Shown here in pieces: positions 28,688 to 39,974 of a stretch of 64,000 bases of DNA. Under the pieces are notes generated by a model that saw nothing but the letters and a program-made list of their open reading frames with translations, was not told the origin of the DNA and searched no databases. The stretch is from Hyaloscypha bicolor E (Eukaryota > Ascomycota > Leotiomycetes > Helotiales > Hyaloscyphaceae). The translations under genes were made by a program, and so were the position numbers. The DNA is taken from positions 620,001-684,000 of the forward strand of contig NW_020194619.1 in assembly GCF_002865645.1 (NCBI RefSeq). Direction: 5' to 3'. Every line of letters begins with the position of its first letter. Within the stretch, counting starts at the first letter, position 1.

Positions 28688-29299
28688 TCAGAATTGTCTC
28701 CAACCTTCTCCACCGACAACCATATCACTTCCTTTTGCTGACGATCTCTCATCTTGGACCCAAATCGCACTTGCATCATCCACCTTCTGCGTCCCAAACT
28801 TCTTCTCGCAAAACTCTAGCACAGTCTTGAGCTCTCTTTTGCTCCCATCCTCTAGCTGATGGACCTCTGAGATATCTTCATGTTTTGTTTCTTTCCTCAG
28901 AATCTCAATGCTTCTCACGAAATCCATTACTTTGTCGATGCCGCTGTTTCCCCACACGGCTAGAAAGACTTCCGAGTCTTTCACATCACGATACCACGCT
29001 CTTGCATTCTCATAGTCCCCTTCAATGCGGTGCAGTATTCCATGCAACATCATAGATTCATACTGTGGTGCAGCTTGCATGCGGCGTACCAAAAAATGGG
29101 CTGATACCAAGTCACCGTTGAATAGGTGGAGAGCAGCTTCAATAGAGGGATGAAGGAACAATGAGGAGATAGCATGAGTAAGGCTCTGAGATGGAGCTGA
29201 TCGAGGAGGTGGCAAAACGGGGCCCGGTTTCGAGAGTAGTTGCTGCTTCAAGCCTGTATACGACTCATCTTTGGTCGAGTCATTGTCCACGCTAGACAT
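28688..29299 (-). CDS. Conserved ascomycete protein of unknown function (203 aa)
   Basis: Single exon with ATG at 29299 (MSSVDNDSTKDESYTGLKQQ). An upstream in-frame TTG extends the frame but is not a likely start. Residues about 50-125 look like a compact helical unit: SIEAALHLFNGDLVSAHFLV, then MQAAPQYESMMLHGILHRIE and GDYENARAWYRDVKDSEVF, a pattern resembling TPR-like helical pairs. The C-terminal part is charged (KRELKTVLEFCEKKFG). I remember similar proteins from other filamentous ascomycetes but no named domain. Divergent from nothing nearby; 3' end faces the GT8 promoter. Confidence 0.7.
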   Translation of the reverse strand: MSSVDNDSTKDESYTGLKQQLLSKPGPVLPPPRSAPSQSLTHAISSLFLHPSIEAALHLFNGDLVSAHFLVRRMQAAPQYESMMLHGILHRIEGDYENARAWYRDVKDSEVFLAVWGNSGIDKVMDFVRSIEILRKETKHEDISEVHQLEDGSKRELKTVLEFCEKKFGTQKVDDASAIWVQDERSSAKGSDMVVGGEGWRQF

Positions 29300-29606
29300 C
29301 GCTGATAGTAATTTGAAGTATTTCAACTCGACTGGCAAACTATCGCAGGTAAGAGTATCGTGATAGTTGAGACGATTGAACGTTGAAGCAGTGCCTTTTC
29401 AAGAGCCAATGAGGTCGTGTGCGTCATGACTGAAGAGTGCTAATTATGTTCTGCCTAGCTCCAAAAGAGTCCTCCCGGCGAAAAGTAGGAGATCAGGAAA
29501 AGTTTCAAGTTGATAGAACAGATTTTCACCACATACCAGGTCTAAGAAATCGGATGCTCCAAGTATGGATGTCCCGCCAGTACCTAGAACTCCGTGATAT
29601 CCTTGA
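29300..29606. other. Intergenic, no gene seen
   Basis: 307 bp: promoter of the 203-residue protein gene and 3' flank of the 2EXR gene. Nothing specific seen. Confidence 0.35.
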
Positions 29607-30404
29607 CTACAAGTCATAATGATTCCATACTGCGACTCCCGGCGGGACGACATCATGATCTATATGCGGCCTCCTTGGGCCCTGAAGAACACGAAACTTC
29701 CGATCTACCGCACGTAAAGCTCTTGCAGCATCTCCTCTCCTGAGCGCAGCGATATTCAAGACAGGAGGATGTTCAAGGCCTCGAATAGCCTCATCAAAAG
29801 TCACACTTGCTTTCCTCCCTCCCTCTTCCCATCTTCTTACTTCAAGCTCCGTGACAGGTGCAACCAAGACAGCATCCTCATCCCAGTCTTGCCAATAAGG
29901 TTCAAGGGAGTCTTCAGCGACCAGCGTCACAGAACTCAGCGTATCCAGAGGAAGCCGAGTCCATCCAATCGAGCCGGAGTGCAGAGGGAGAGCCAGGTTT
30001 CTGATACCAACTCCTTCCGCATCGAAGGCTTTCATATCGTCGATCAAAATCCCCATAGTTTCTTTGTCCCATTTGAAATTTCCATATATCGTATCCAACA
30101 AGGGATTTATGTAGATGATAGAGGACCCACTGGCCAGCACTTCGAAACTTAATGTGTAGACTTTCAGAGCCATTTCACGTGATTCGTGGCAGACACTGAG
30201 TACTGCTGGAGCTGTGGTTTGAGTTACCCACTGAATAGTGCGGATTTCCGTCCCATGTCTGGTTGGATAGAATGATATGTTCCAATTGCCTGGGTAGTCA
30301 TCTGTGCGCATTTCGATAATTCTGGGAGTAAGGCAGCTGTAACGCCATATTTGGAGGCGACGCTCAGTTGGAAGAGTAGAAAAGTCCGCGACTTGTCTGG
30401 ACAT
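29607..30404 (-). CDS. 2EXR-domain protein (fungal F-box-like family)
   Basis: A 265-residue single-exon model. The N-terminus MSRQVADFSTLPTERRLQIW RYSCLTPRIIEM carries the 2EXR signature (F..LP.E.R..IW......PR.I), followed by TTAPAVLSVCHESREMALKVY, the second conserved block of this large, expanded family in filamentous ascomycetes. Function of 2EXR proteins is not established. The start at 30404 is preferred because the preceding sequence is CA-rich and leader-like; in-frame ATGs at 30545 and 30584 would add 47 or 60 residues without recognisable similarity. Confidence 0.75.
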   Translation of the reverse strand: MSRQVADFSTLPTERRLQIWRYSCLTPRIIEMRTDDYPGNWNISFYPTRHGTEIRTIQWVTQTTAPAVLSVCHESREMALKVYTLSFEVLASGSSIIYINPLLDTIYGNFKWDKETMGILIDDMKAFDAEGVGIRNLALPLHSGSIGWTRLPLDTLSSVTLVAEDSLEPYWQDWDEDAVLVAPVTELEVRRWEEGGRKASVTFDEAIRGLEHPPVLNIAALRRGDAARALRAVDRKFRVLQGPRRPHIDHDVVPPGVAVWNHYDL

Positions 30405-30721
30405 TCTTGATTTGTTGTCCCAAGGAAGTGTGATTGATTGAAGATGAAGGTTGCCGTCATTGGTCGTTGGAGGAAGCGAGAGGCTCAGCCTTGCCGTGGC
30501 TTTAATGTAACAGAGGTGTGACCTTAGCTGGCTCTTAAAGCTCATCGTCAACCTCAAATAATTCCAGCAAGTCGGATCAAGCATCTTCCCCAGCGCACTG
30601 CGTATCAATTGAAGCTCCCAAGCCTAGCTCCGCATGCTAGGCGATCTTGAAGCTCATATTTACATTTCCTGAGTTTCTGCCAAGCGGAGAGGAGCCTCCA
30701 TTGATCTCCTGACTCTTCGCC
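30405..30721. promoter_or_regulatory. Divergent promoter between 2EXR gene and bL17m
   Basis: 316 bp between divergent starts; may include the 5' UTR of the 2EXR gene. No motif stands out. Confidence 0.35.
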
Positions 30722-31389
30722 ATGGCCGGCGCCAGATTAAAATATCGACATCTAGGCCGCACGTCTTCACATAGACAAGCCCTCCTCCGTAATCTCGTCA
30801 CATCTCTCTTCACACACGAATCGATATCTACAACATACCCCAAAGCCAAAGAAGCGCAAAGGCTGGCGGAAAAGCTCATCACTCTGGGGAAAAAAAACAC
30901 AGAAGCGAGCAAGAGAAGGGCCTTGAGCATATTCTTCGTATGTCAATACTTCAATCTTGATAGGCTGGGAAACATGTGTTATGTGTGATGCTGACTCTTG
31001 GAAAGAATCCCCACGAACTCCTCCCTAAACTCTTTGGCCCATTACGAGAACGATATGCGGACAGACCTGGCGGTTACACGCGTGTATTGCGGATTGAGCC
31101 GCTGAAGTCGGATCAAGCGCCTTCAGCCATTTTGGAGCTGGTAGATGGACCTAACGATATGCGATTTGCGATGACAGCGAGGACTGTTGCCACATTGAGA
31201 AAGCAAGGACGGCCGCTCAACGAGATGACTGAAAGGAACATTGAGAAGGTCACAAGATACAGGGAAAAAGGACAGCGGGACCTCGAGAGGATGGTGAAGA
31301 GGATGGAAGAAGTCGAGATCGAGGAAAGAAATGATGCCATCACTATTCCAAAGCCACGAGATCCTAGACCAAGCAAGGAAGATGACTGA
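30722..31389 (+). CDS. MRPL8: Mitochondrial large-subunit ribosomal protein bL17m (Mrpl8)
   Basis: Exons 30722-30937 and 31006-31389 (68 nt intron) give 199 residues. The bL17 core is at the N-terminus: [40 protein letters not shown] and [11 protein letters not shown], followed across the splice by [30 protein letters not shown]. The C-terminal 80 residues are a charged fungal extension. As in other bL17m proteins the mature start is almost the initiator, with no long presequence. Confident. The 3' ends of this gene and UTP25 converge within 100 bp. Confidence 0.95.
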
Positions 31390-31486
31390 AAATAAGATAG
31401 GCGACAAATGTATTGATACCAGGACTTTCGATTGTACATCAGAATTACATGGGATGGCGTTTACATATCTTCATTATTTCGATATC

Positions 31487-33769
31487 TTACAGGAAATCGA
31501 AAGTATCGCCTTTCTCCTTGATCATTTTCCCGACTCTCTCCGTGCCAGCGATCCTCTCCAGTTTCAATATATCCCATTTGGAGAATATAACTCTCGCACT
31601 CCCTTCTCCAGGCTCCAGCTTACCTTCTTGGACACTCCTACCAAGGTAGCCACCCACTATTTCCTTGTAAAAGATCGGATTGTCGGGTAAACCATACATG
31701 ATCACTTTTCTGACACCCCTGAGCTGGTAACGGCGGAAGTGGTGTGCGCGTTCGGTGTAAAGTAGGACACTATGGCGTCCACTAAAGAAATGAGATCGTG
31801 CTCTTGTTACATCCCTGACAGAAGTGTATTCAGAGATACTGCCAAACGACAAGCTGGTTGTAGCTGGAGATGTTGAGAAATAGTTCCTCACCCGAACAAA
31901 ATCGAGATAGGACGGGATGAATATGACTGTCCCAGTGCTGTCCTTGGCAGATCTGGTCAAGGATGGTATAACGGCGGTGGTGAAGTATGTAAATCGAGCA
32001 TCCGGGTCTGAGGCAAAGGAGAGCGATTCGAGACGAGAGAAGGTTTGCTTGATTTTCAATCCTAGCTCTTGAATCGCGCCGGGATAATTGATGCTGATTT
32101 TGAACTTGCCAGCCCAATTCCTGGATTTATTGAAGAAGAGTGTGTTCAACTCAGGTGTATTAAATGCTGCCAGGGCTATGGTCTGTCTGAAGTATTTGGC
32201 GTTGTTGTCCAAATACCAACTCCTCACTCGACTGAAATCGCAGCCATGGGCCTCCTTCGGTTGCAAGTTTAGGTGCTCGAAAATATACTCCACATGCTCC
32301 CAATTCTGCATGAGGAGTGCATCAGCTTGATCAACGATGACTACCTCGATCGAGCTCAAGAAGTCATAGTCTCCTTTCTTGTCGTCCTTGCCTTCCAATG
32401 CCAATCTCAAGCCTAATGGACTGGCAAAAATGATATCCGAGTTGTAGAACTGCGAGAAGTATTTGATGGTTTTTCGAGTAAATTTTAGCCCAAGCCGGAA
32501 CATATCATCATCATTGCCTCCAAAAAGTTCTCGAAAATCCTGTGGCTTGTCATCGGAAAACTTCTCTTCTTTTTCGACATACGAGTCGTCGAATCGTTTT
32601 TGATTCTCCTGCTGATCTGGTTCACACAAAAATGTGATCATCTTTACCATCCGAACACAAGACTCGCGAGTGGGAAGAATCATGAGAACTTTTGGGCGGG
32701 TGAACCCTTGATCTCGTAATTCGAGGTCACCGTTATTCTCCTCTTTTGCAAGGCGAGCGTTATTTTTGATAACACGATCTCGAGTTCTGGAGATATGTCA
32801 ACAAAAGCTTAGGTCCCAAATAGGTAGTACTTACTTGAATACATGATTGACAGCGTGGAGGCATGCCAAACGTCTTAAGCTCTCTGAGTTCGTCGGCCGC
32901 CGCTCACAGTAAAAGATATCCTGGTAGCCAAATATCGAAGGTGTAATGTGTTTCTCCAGATCGTCAAATTCTGGTCTTTGTTTAGACATGACGCCTGCCA
33001 ACTTCTGCTTCAACCTCAATTCGGCCGGTTCAGACAAGGGCTTGGGCCTAGTCCTGTCATTCTTGTCGTCTATTTCAGGGATGCCGATTACGACCTTTCC
33101 AAATTTCGGAATTACTGCTTTTTGAGTAACCCACTGGTTTTTCTCCAGGGACTTGAGTCTCTTGGAAAGAATGTTGTCATCTGGATCCGCGAAATGAGCT
33201 TCGAAGGGATCCGAAGCGTCCTCCAGATCATCTTCGTCTTCAAGCAAGCCGTCAGTTTCAGTCTCCGGACCTTCTTCTGGTTCTTCAACCTCATCAGAAT
33301 CTTCTGCAGCAGGCTTCGAGTTCTCTTCTTCTTCAGTTTTCGCTGATTCGGGCCTTGCTTCTGGATCCAATTTCCTCCGTTTTGCTTGCGGCCCCAAGTC
33401 TGTTGCAAAACTTTGCATAAGAGCAGCATAGGAACGCACAGCTGGTAATGGCTCCTCATCTCCACTGGATTCGTCTTGGCTTTCCGGTTCTTCCTCCGCC
33501 TCAGATGGACTTTCTGGTTCAGACTCTTCATTTGCTTCCCTGAAAGCTGTTTAATGCTCCATTCATATATTGGGAAATTGGAAATCTTACACTTCTTTTT
33601 GCTGCGCTATTCGTGTACTGTCAAAGACCGGCTTTCCTCTCCCACCTCGAAAGCCGCCTCGTCCTCGTCCTCGTCCTCTACCACGTGAGCCACCCATACT
33701 GGATCTCCTCCCGCTTCCCTCACTGTTTCCCCTACCCCGTAAGTCACCTCTCGATCCGTGGAATGCCAT
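31487..33769 (-). CDS. UTP25: U3 snoRNP-associated protein Utp25
   Basis: Nucleolar SSU-processome protein needed for 18S rRNA maturation; a DEAD-box helicase fold that lacks the catalytic motifs. Exons 33769-33591, 33539-32835 and 32786-31487 give 727 residues. The N-terminus is an RGG-like region ([19 protein letters not shown]), then an acidic Glu/Asp-rich stretch to about residue 160 and a basic KRRK. The Utp25 domain begins near 200 ([16 protein letters not shown]) and includes [55 protein letters not shown] (VDQA in place of DEAD), [20 protein letters not shown] and [20 protein letters not shown]. Introns are 51 and 48 nt. Length fits the family. Confidence 0.94.
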
Positions 33770-34168
33770 TTCGGTGAAGGCTCGAAGATTGTGTAAAAGT
33801 TGAAGCTCTCGAGACGGATGTCTCAAAAAATTACACAAATTCTTATCTTAGCGCACCCATGGTCGTCCTGAAGGCCATTTGGAATGAGAACAACTTCGCG
33901 GAGTGCAATTTTTGGTTTCAGATCAGTGGAAGTTCTATGAAGCCTGTGAGGATATAAGGCCTTTTAGGATATAAAGTATAACTTTAATTAAATTCAAATA
34001 TGAAGTCTTCTTGCAAGTCTTCGAAAAGTACATTTGGCACGTGAATCCTTATCTTAGCGCCGAATCTCGCACACAACGGAAGCGACGACGAGGGGCAGCA
34101 AATTTGAAGTCAACACCCCGTTTGACGCCTTCCCCAGACCTTTCCGACCCCAGAGAAAGTTGCCCAGC
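33770..34168. promoter_or_regulatory. Divergent promoter UTP25 / eIF3f
   Basis: About 400 bp between divergent starts; both products serve ribosome production or translation. An AT-rich patch lies near 33960-34000. No TATA box or shared motif recognised. Confidence 0.4.
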
Positions 34169-35297
34169 ATGGCGGTTGGTACTGATTCTTTCCTGCATCT
34201 TGCACGCCCTCTTGCGCCTTCAGCGATCGGTGTACAGCCCACAACCGCACCTCTCAATGTCATAATTCAACCACAAGTACGTCCAAGCACACGAAATTAC
34301 CGTATGGTGAACTGATGATATAAAGGCCGTTTTCTCCATCCTCGATCATGCTATTCGACGTGACATCCGCGACACACAATCAACGCGAGTGATTGGAGCC
34401 CTACTCGGCGTCCGCTCAGAAGACGGCATGGAAGTGGAAGTACGAAATTGCTTCGCGATCCCCCATACCGAGAACGAAGATCAAGTCGAGGTCGACGTCG
34501 AGTACCAGAAGAACATGCTCGCATTACAACTCAAAGCCAACCCGAGAGAAGTGTTGCTAGGATGGTACACGACAAGCCTTGAACTCAACAGCTTCAGCGC
34601 CTTAATTCAGAACTTCTTCGCAAGTCCCGAGACTGGAACTTTCCCTCACCCGGCAGTCCATTTGACGGTATCAACGGAGGCTGGAAAGGAGATTGAAGCG
34701 AGAGCGTACATCAGTGCCCCGGTTGGGGTAAACGCTGAGCGTGCTGCCGAGAGCTGTCTGTTCATCCCAGTACCATACGAGATCCGCTACGGCGAAGCCG
34801 AGAAGAGTGGCCTGGAGTTGATATCTGGAGCAAAGGATAGCGAGAACCGAGCGGCGCCAGTAGTTTCGGACATTGAAGGTCTAGAGAGAGCTGTGGATCA
34901 GACACTTGATCTGCTTGAGCGAGTATCAGAATATGTCAACTCGGTTTTGGATGAGGAAAAGGAGCCGTCGAATGCTTTGGGACAATTCTTGATGAACGCT
35001 TTGTCACTGGCACCGAAAGTCGACCCACAAGACATCGAGCGGGACTTCAACAACCATATCCAGGACGTTTTGGTTGTTTCATATCTGGCCAACACCATTC
35101 GCACCCAAATTGATCTCTCGCAAAGGCTGGCTACCGCTACTCTCACTATGGGCGGATCAGATGCGTTGGCAGCAACTGGTGGCGAAGGCGGTGGAGACAA
35201 GGGGCAACGTGGTGGCCAGAGAGGTGGGAAGAGGGGAGGTGGACGTGGTGGTGGGCAACAAAGAGAACCGAGAGAACCGAGAGAACCGAGCGAGTGA
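34169..35297 (+). CDS. Translation initiation factor eIF3 subunit f
   Basis: Non-catalytic MPN-domain subunit of eIF3. Exons 34169-34276 and 34326-35297 (49 nt intron) give 359 residues. The MPN domain runs about 30-160: [47 protein letters not shown], and [20 protein letters not shown]; the JAMM metal ligands are not all present, as expected for eIF3f. The C-terminal half is helical ([39 protein letters not shown]). The last 35 residues are an RGG-type Gly/Arg tail ending in three tandem REP units ([11 protein letters not shown]), encoded by a short in-frame repeat around 35262-35292. Absent from budding yeast, present in most filamentous fungi. Confidence 0.95.
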
Positions 35298-35586
35298 TAT
35301 GTGATAATTGAACGCCTTCCATGAGACTTAGCCGTGCAGTTCATAATTGCATTGTACAGGAATGGAAAAAGTTCTGGCGTTTACTGGGGCTATAGAGCCA
35401 ATCGAATAGAATACCATTCTTCACCAATCTCGTCACTCGTGATCAGGACCTATTTTTTATGTAGTTTATGTATTCATAGTCTATCAGCCAATGTTGTAAA
35501 CTAAGTCGTTTTGATGCACGCATTTCCCACTAACTCCTCACCAATGCTACCATACGCCACTTTGATGATCACGTAACCGCGTGTCT
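35298..35586. other. Convergent intergenic region
   Basis: About 290 bp between the 3' ends of the eIF3f and R3H-SUZ genes; nothing beyond 3' UTRs seen. Confidence 0.35.
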
Positions 35587-38274
35587 CTAAACTCCAGTTG
35601 GTGGCTTGGGAGGGAGCGTAGATGAATTACCATAGTTGGGGAGATGATTTCCAATCTGCCCATTCTGCGGCATTCCTTGAATTCCTTGCATGCCTTGTGG
35701 CAAATTAGGGGGCATGCTCTGAGGGAGGCTTTGTGGCATAGCCTGATGCATCATCGGCCGATGAGCCATGTGAGGAGATGCATGATAAGAGGGCAAAGAG
35801 TTGTTTGAACCCTGCCGAGCCATATTGTACCCCATTCCATTGTTGTACTGTTGTTGAGGTGGAGTGAAGGCATTGTATTGGAGATGGGGAGAGCCGTGGT
35901 GCGGAGACCCATGGTGAGGAGTGCCATGATGGGACATCGGTTGAGGAAGCGGAAGGCCACCATTACCAGGAACGAATGATTGTGTCTTTGGGTTGAAGGC
36001 GTGGCGATTGAAGCTCCCAGGAATGGGATGTTGACTCTTCGGATCGGCTGGATTCGCTGTGCTAGGCAACTGACCAAATGCATAAGGTATCGAATTCGGG
36101 GGAGCTCTTGGCATGGGTCCTTGTGTCTGATACGGGCTCTGGTAAGGATTCGATTGAGGCCATTGCTGGGGTGCCAGTGGAGGTGACTGAACAGGTGACC
36201 CATAAGCGCTGATCGGCGCACTGTGAGGTTGGAAGCGTTGCTGACTTGGCTGAGGATACTGCTGTAGACCTGTCAATTTGAAGATCCACCCAATATAGCG
36301 TGGAGATGAATTACCTGGGGAATGGGGTTATACATCGGAATATTACCGTTGTTCATGTTGTTGATTGGCATACCAGGGTTGAACTGTGGAGCTGGTTGGG
36401 GGATGAACTGAGGTTGCATCGGATTTGGGTAATTGTTTTGGACAACACCATTAAATGGCTGGGGACCAATGGGAGCGAACTGCTGAGTTGGGGCCCAAGT
36501 TGGACCTTGCGGTTGGGGGAAGAACGGTGTATACTGGGACCTGACATCGAAGCTTTCAGAGTCGTCTCTACGCTGCTTGGGTGGCTTAGGTCTCTTATTT
36601 TGGCTTGCCCGGTCCTTGGTTGAGAGCGAGCTCGAGCGAGACATCTCATTTCCCTCTTCGGTTTCTGTAGCTAATGGTTAGCAAGGAGCAGTGTGAGACA
36701 AAAAGGAATTGACACACCTGGGGTGACATCGCCGGTTTTTTCTTCCTTCCCAAATATGCGTTCTCTGGCTTTGTTATAAGCTGCCTCCCTTTCCTCTCGA
36801 GATAATCTAAGTCGAGTCAGCAGAGAGAAAACGACAAGGGTAAAGAGTTACACAAACTTTTCTTTCGCTGAGAGAGATTTATCTTTGCCATCACTGCCGG
36901 TTTCCGAGGTTGCTTTGGAAGGGCTAGGACCAGTGTCACCATCGCCACCCCTTCGCATGATTTTCATTGCTGGCATCGTGGGGGGCGGGGTGTTGCCTGA
37001 GGTTGGCGGGTTGGAGATACTGGTCAAAGAGGGCGGCAGCCTACAGAAAGGTGTTCTGAAGATCCGAACGGCACCAGCACCGGAATCAACTTGATGTGTC
37101 ATGTGATAGTAATCAGCAAGTTTGTGAGTAAGCATTCTGCAGAATGAATTGCAAGGAGGCAGGTCAATGAAAGGTTCTCTATGTAGCGTCAGAATCAAGA
37201 CACAAAAGGGGCTAACCATTGAGGTATAACTTACTTAGAATCCTTGACAAATTCAATCACATCCTGCTCAAGTCTGAGAAGGAAGATTCTATCCTTTGGA
37301 GACTCCAGGGCTTCTAGTAACTTCTCATCGGGGGTCTGGCGATAAAACAGACTGAAGGCTTCTGGTGCTCCGGTTGCTCCAATGAGAGGCTTAGGTTTGC
37401 CATCATCTGTTGTCTGCTGTCCAGAAGAACCACTATGTGGTGTGCTAATGCCTTGGTTCTGACGCTCCTGCATGGGTTGCATACTTCGTCGGTCAGGGGC
37501 TTCATAGAACTGTGCACGATATGCCCGACCAGCAGCTTCGGATCCAATTCTTGAACCTGCCACTATAGAACCTCGCCCAGAGAATGTATCATCATCCTCT
37601 GCAGCCTTGACACTCGCACTATCATCAGGGCGTAAAGATTCTTTCTCATCCAGCGCAAAAGTAGTCCCAGATGTGATGCTCTTTCCGTCCAGACTTGGTG
37701 GTTTAGTTCCAAGCTCAGAACCAGAATCTGTACGTTGAAAGGGGTCTTCCGAGAATCCGTCAACTGCATCTGCCTTATTCCTACTGGCTACAAGCCCCGA
37801 ACCATTCACGACAAGACTCGGCATGGGAGAGTTGACGCTCAAAGCCTGAACGGCGTCCCCAAGTTTGGCCTCGCTGGCGCTAGGCTCCGCAGAACGTGGC
37901 TCTTCTGGCTTCATCTTCAAGCTAGGCTCGCCCGAAGAAAATTCCTTCTTCAAAGTAACTGCGGATGTGTCTTCGGATGTTGCATTCGGTAGACCCGATC
38001 CGTCTACTACTTCGTTCTGGGCGTGCAGCCGAGTGTTTTCCTTTCGCTGGTCTCGGAGAGATGTCGAGGTCGTAACTTTGGTAAACGAGCTAAGAGCTAC
38101 ATCGTCTTTACCTGCCGATGCAGCTACCTAAATAAAGAGGGCAAACATTAGCTGTAAATTCCTATGCCTGCTGGGCGTCGTAACGCAAAGCTGAGAAGAC
38201 CAGATGTGTCGAACTCCACATACCTTCGCGAACGACAGTCTAGATGTAGCTGCGGACATTGGCGCAGTCGCCAT
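35587..38274 (-). CDS. R3H-SUZ domain RNA-binding protein (Encore/Rbs1-like)
   Basis: Putative cytoplasmic single-stranded nucleic-acid binder. Six exons (38274-38224, 38127-37235, 37178-36852, 36806-36718, 36664-36315, 36261-35587) keep phase and give 794 residues. Residues 1-290 are Ser/Asp-rich and disordered. The R3H domain is about 295-365: DRIFLLRLEQDVIEFVKDSK EPFIDLPPCNSFCRMLTHKL, ADYYHMTHQV. The SUZ motif follows about 385-440: PAMKIMRRGG and LSREEREAAYNKARERIFG. The C-terminal 330 residues are rich in Pro, Gln, Asn, Met and His (for example SHHGTPHHGSPHHGSPH), a prion-like composition seen in P-body and stress-granule proteins. The last acceptor is CTACAGCAG, a tandem NAGNAG site. 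Confidence 0.85.
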
Positions 38275-38947
38275 ATTGAAGTGTAAGTCCGACCAGACCT
38301 GATTCTAGTCGACGAAAAAGAGTGTCGGAGCCCGAGGCGGACAAAGGTGAGATCGCAACCAGGCGATAGGCCTGTAAAAACCAAAGCTTTTGTAGAATTT
38401 AAAATTAAGGGAGAAAGTTAACAAGAGCGCCCGATGAAGAGACGTGACATCTGGTCATTGTCGTAGCTGACAAGCTGCTGGTGGTTATGAGGGAGTTTAT
38501 GGAGAAAGCGTGGGTTTTGTCAGTCCGTTTGGCTCAAGGCGTACCACGGTGGATCAATGCTGGTGAGGTGTTGCCTTCTGGACTTGACCTTCGTACGACC
38601 GCGGCTCCAAATACTCGCAGGGCCTTCCCAGACTCTCGATATCTGGCCAAAGGTTGAATTTGAGGGATTGTTGGCGGGGAAAGGTCAGAGCATCTCAGCC
38701 CTTTTGGATGGTGAGAAATAATCGGCCTCCTCCAAAATCGCTGCATCCAGTCAAGGAAAGGCTGCGCTACTGTAGCGTCGGTGACCCCCTGTCAACCAAC
38801 CTTAAAAAAGTTACCCGCAACGGCAGAGACAGTCCTGACAATTGAGATCCACCACGAGGAACTACTGCTCGTCTGCTCGAACGCATCTGGAGTTGTCTCC
38901 CGCTGAACACTATACTGAGTAGACACCACTCTTTTACGCTACGAATC
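38275..38947. promoter_or_regulatory. Divergent promoter R3H-SUZ / zinc-knuckle gene
   Basis: About 670 bp between divergent starts. Nothing coding and no repeat recognised. Confidence 0.4.
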
Positions 38948-39974
38948 ATGAATCGGTACGGCAGAGGGCCGACCATTGGAGGCCCGTCGAAAGCAACCGC
39001 GACTACCTTATGCCAGAAATGTCTTAAAAGAGATATGTACAATCATTACCCTCCTCACGGGCACTCGGCTGACTGAAATCTACGCCACTATAGTTACGAG
39101 TGCAAAGCTGTTGCTCAAGAACGACCATATGTTTCACGCCCTTCGAGAACTCAGCAGCTCTTGAATCCAAAACTGGTCCCAAAGTTGACGAGTGAGGTTC
39201 CGCAGGAACTGCTCAGAAAGTTCGTCTTTGTCTACCCTACAAATAGTTACATTTACTTAAGTTCTTGTTTTAACAGTGGGTTCTTTGAATCTCTTGCTAA
39301 CATGACTGTCTTGCAGAAAAGGTGTGGCCGATGAGCAACTTGCGAAGGCAGAGCAGGAGAGGGGCCGGAAGCGTGAGAGGCATAGTGAGGATCCGGAACT
39401 TCGAGGTGCACCCAAAAGGATACGATCAGCTTCTCACTCATCTGTCTCGGTGTCAACTATTTCCACAAACATGTCTCGATCGCCATCCCCAAGAGAGATA
39501 TCAAGACACTCAGCGAGCCGCAAGCCTATGCGGTCAAACAAATCATCTTCTCCACAACGAAGGAACCCTGGCCGTAACGAGTCAAGGTCTGTGACCAGAT
39601 CTCCGAGCATTTCTAGATCCCCACCGCCTCCAAAGCATCTTACAGAATCCGAGAAGAAGCGAAGACGACGTTCCTTCTCATCCGCAGACTCCTATACTTC
39701 AGAAGACCGACGGATTTCAAGGGAAAGAACAGATAGCAGGAGCACCAGGAGAAGATTCCAGCAAGTAAGCCCACCTGCGAGAGGCAGGAGAACGGGAAGC
39801 AGGAGTCCTTACAGGGGAAGACGAAGACTTTCAAATGATCGACAGCGTGGAAGCGATAGGTTCAGTGATGGCGGCCCTCCCCGTGATAGCTACAGACCAC
39901 TGCCAAGAGAAAGGAGCCTGAGTCCTTTTAGCAAGAGGTTGGCCTTGACTCAGGCAATGAATATGGGTCAATAG
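38948..39974 (+). CDS. Zinc-knuckle, Arg/Ser-rich protein (ZCCHC10-like)
   Basis: Probable nuclear RNA-associated protein. Preferred exons: 38948-39032, 39084-39219, 39317-39974, giving 292 residues. The first intron must then be AT-AC (ATATGT...CTGAC...CTAC); it joins CQKCLKR-G-HYSYEC so that C22, C25, H30 and C35 form an exact CX2CX3GHX4C knuckle. Downstream come ERPYVSRPSRTQQLLNPKLV and, across intron 2, LLRKKGVADEQLAKAEQERG, conserved in fungal homologues. Residues about 95-292 are RS/SP-rich with KRIRSASHSS, SRSPSPREISR and RRRSFSSADS, typical of splicing-associated proteins. A canonical GT-AG alternative (39037-39093) stays in frame but deletes the histidine. Convergent or tandem partners do not inform function. 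Confidence 0.8.

Noticed and set aside
34898..35344. 148-codon minus-strand ORF rich in Pro
   Set aside because: Antisense shadow of the Gly/Arg tail and helical part of eIF3f; no independent features.
39037..39093. Canonical GT-AG intron (GTACAA...CTATAG) as first intron of the zinc-knuckle gene
   Set aside because: In frame, but it removes the His of the zinc knuckle and leaves coding-like HYSY in the intron. Kept only as the alternative to the AT-AC model.
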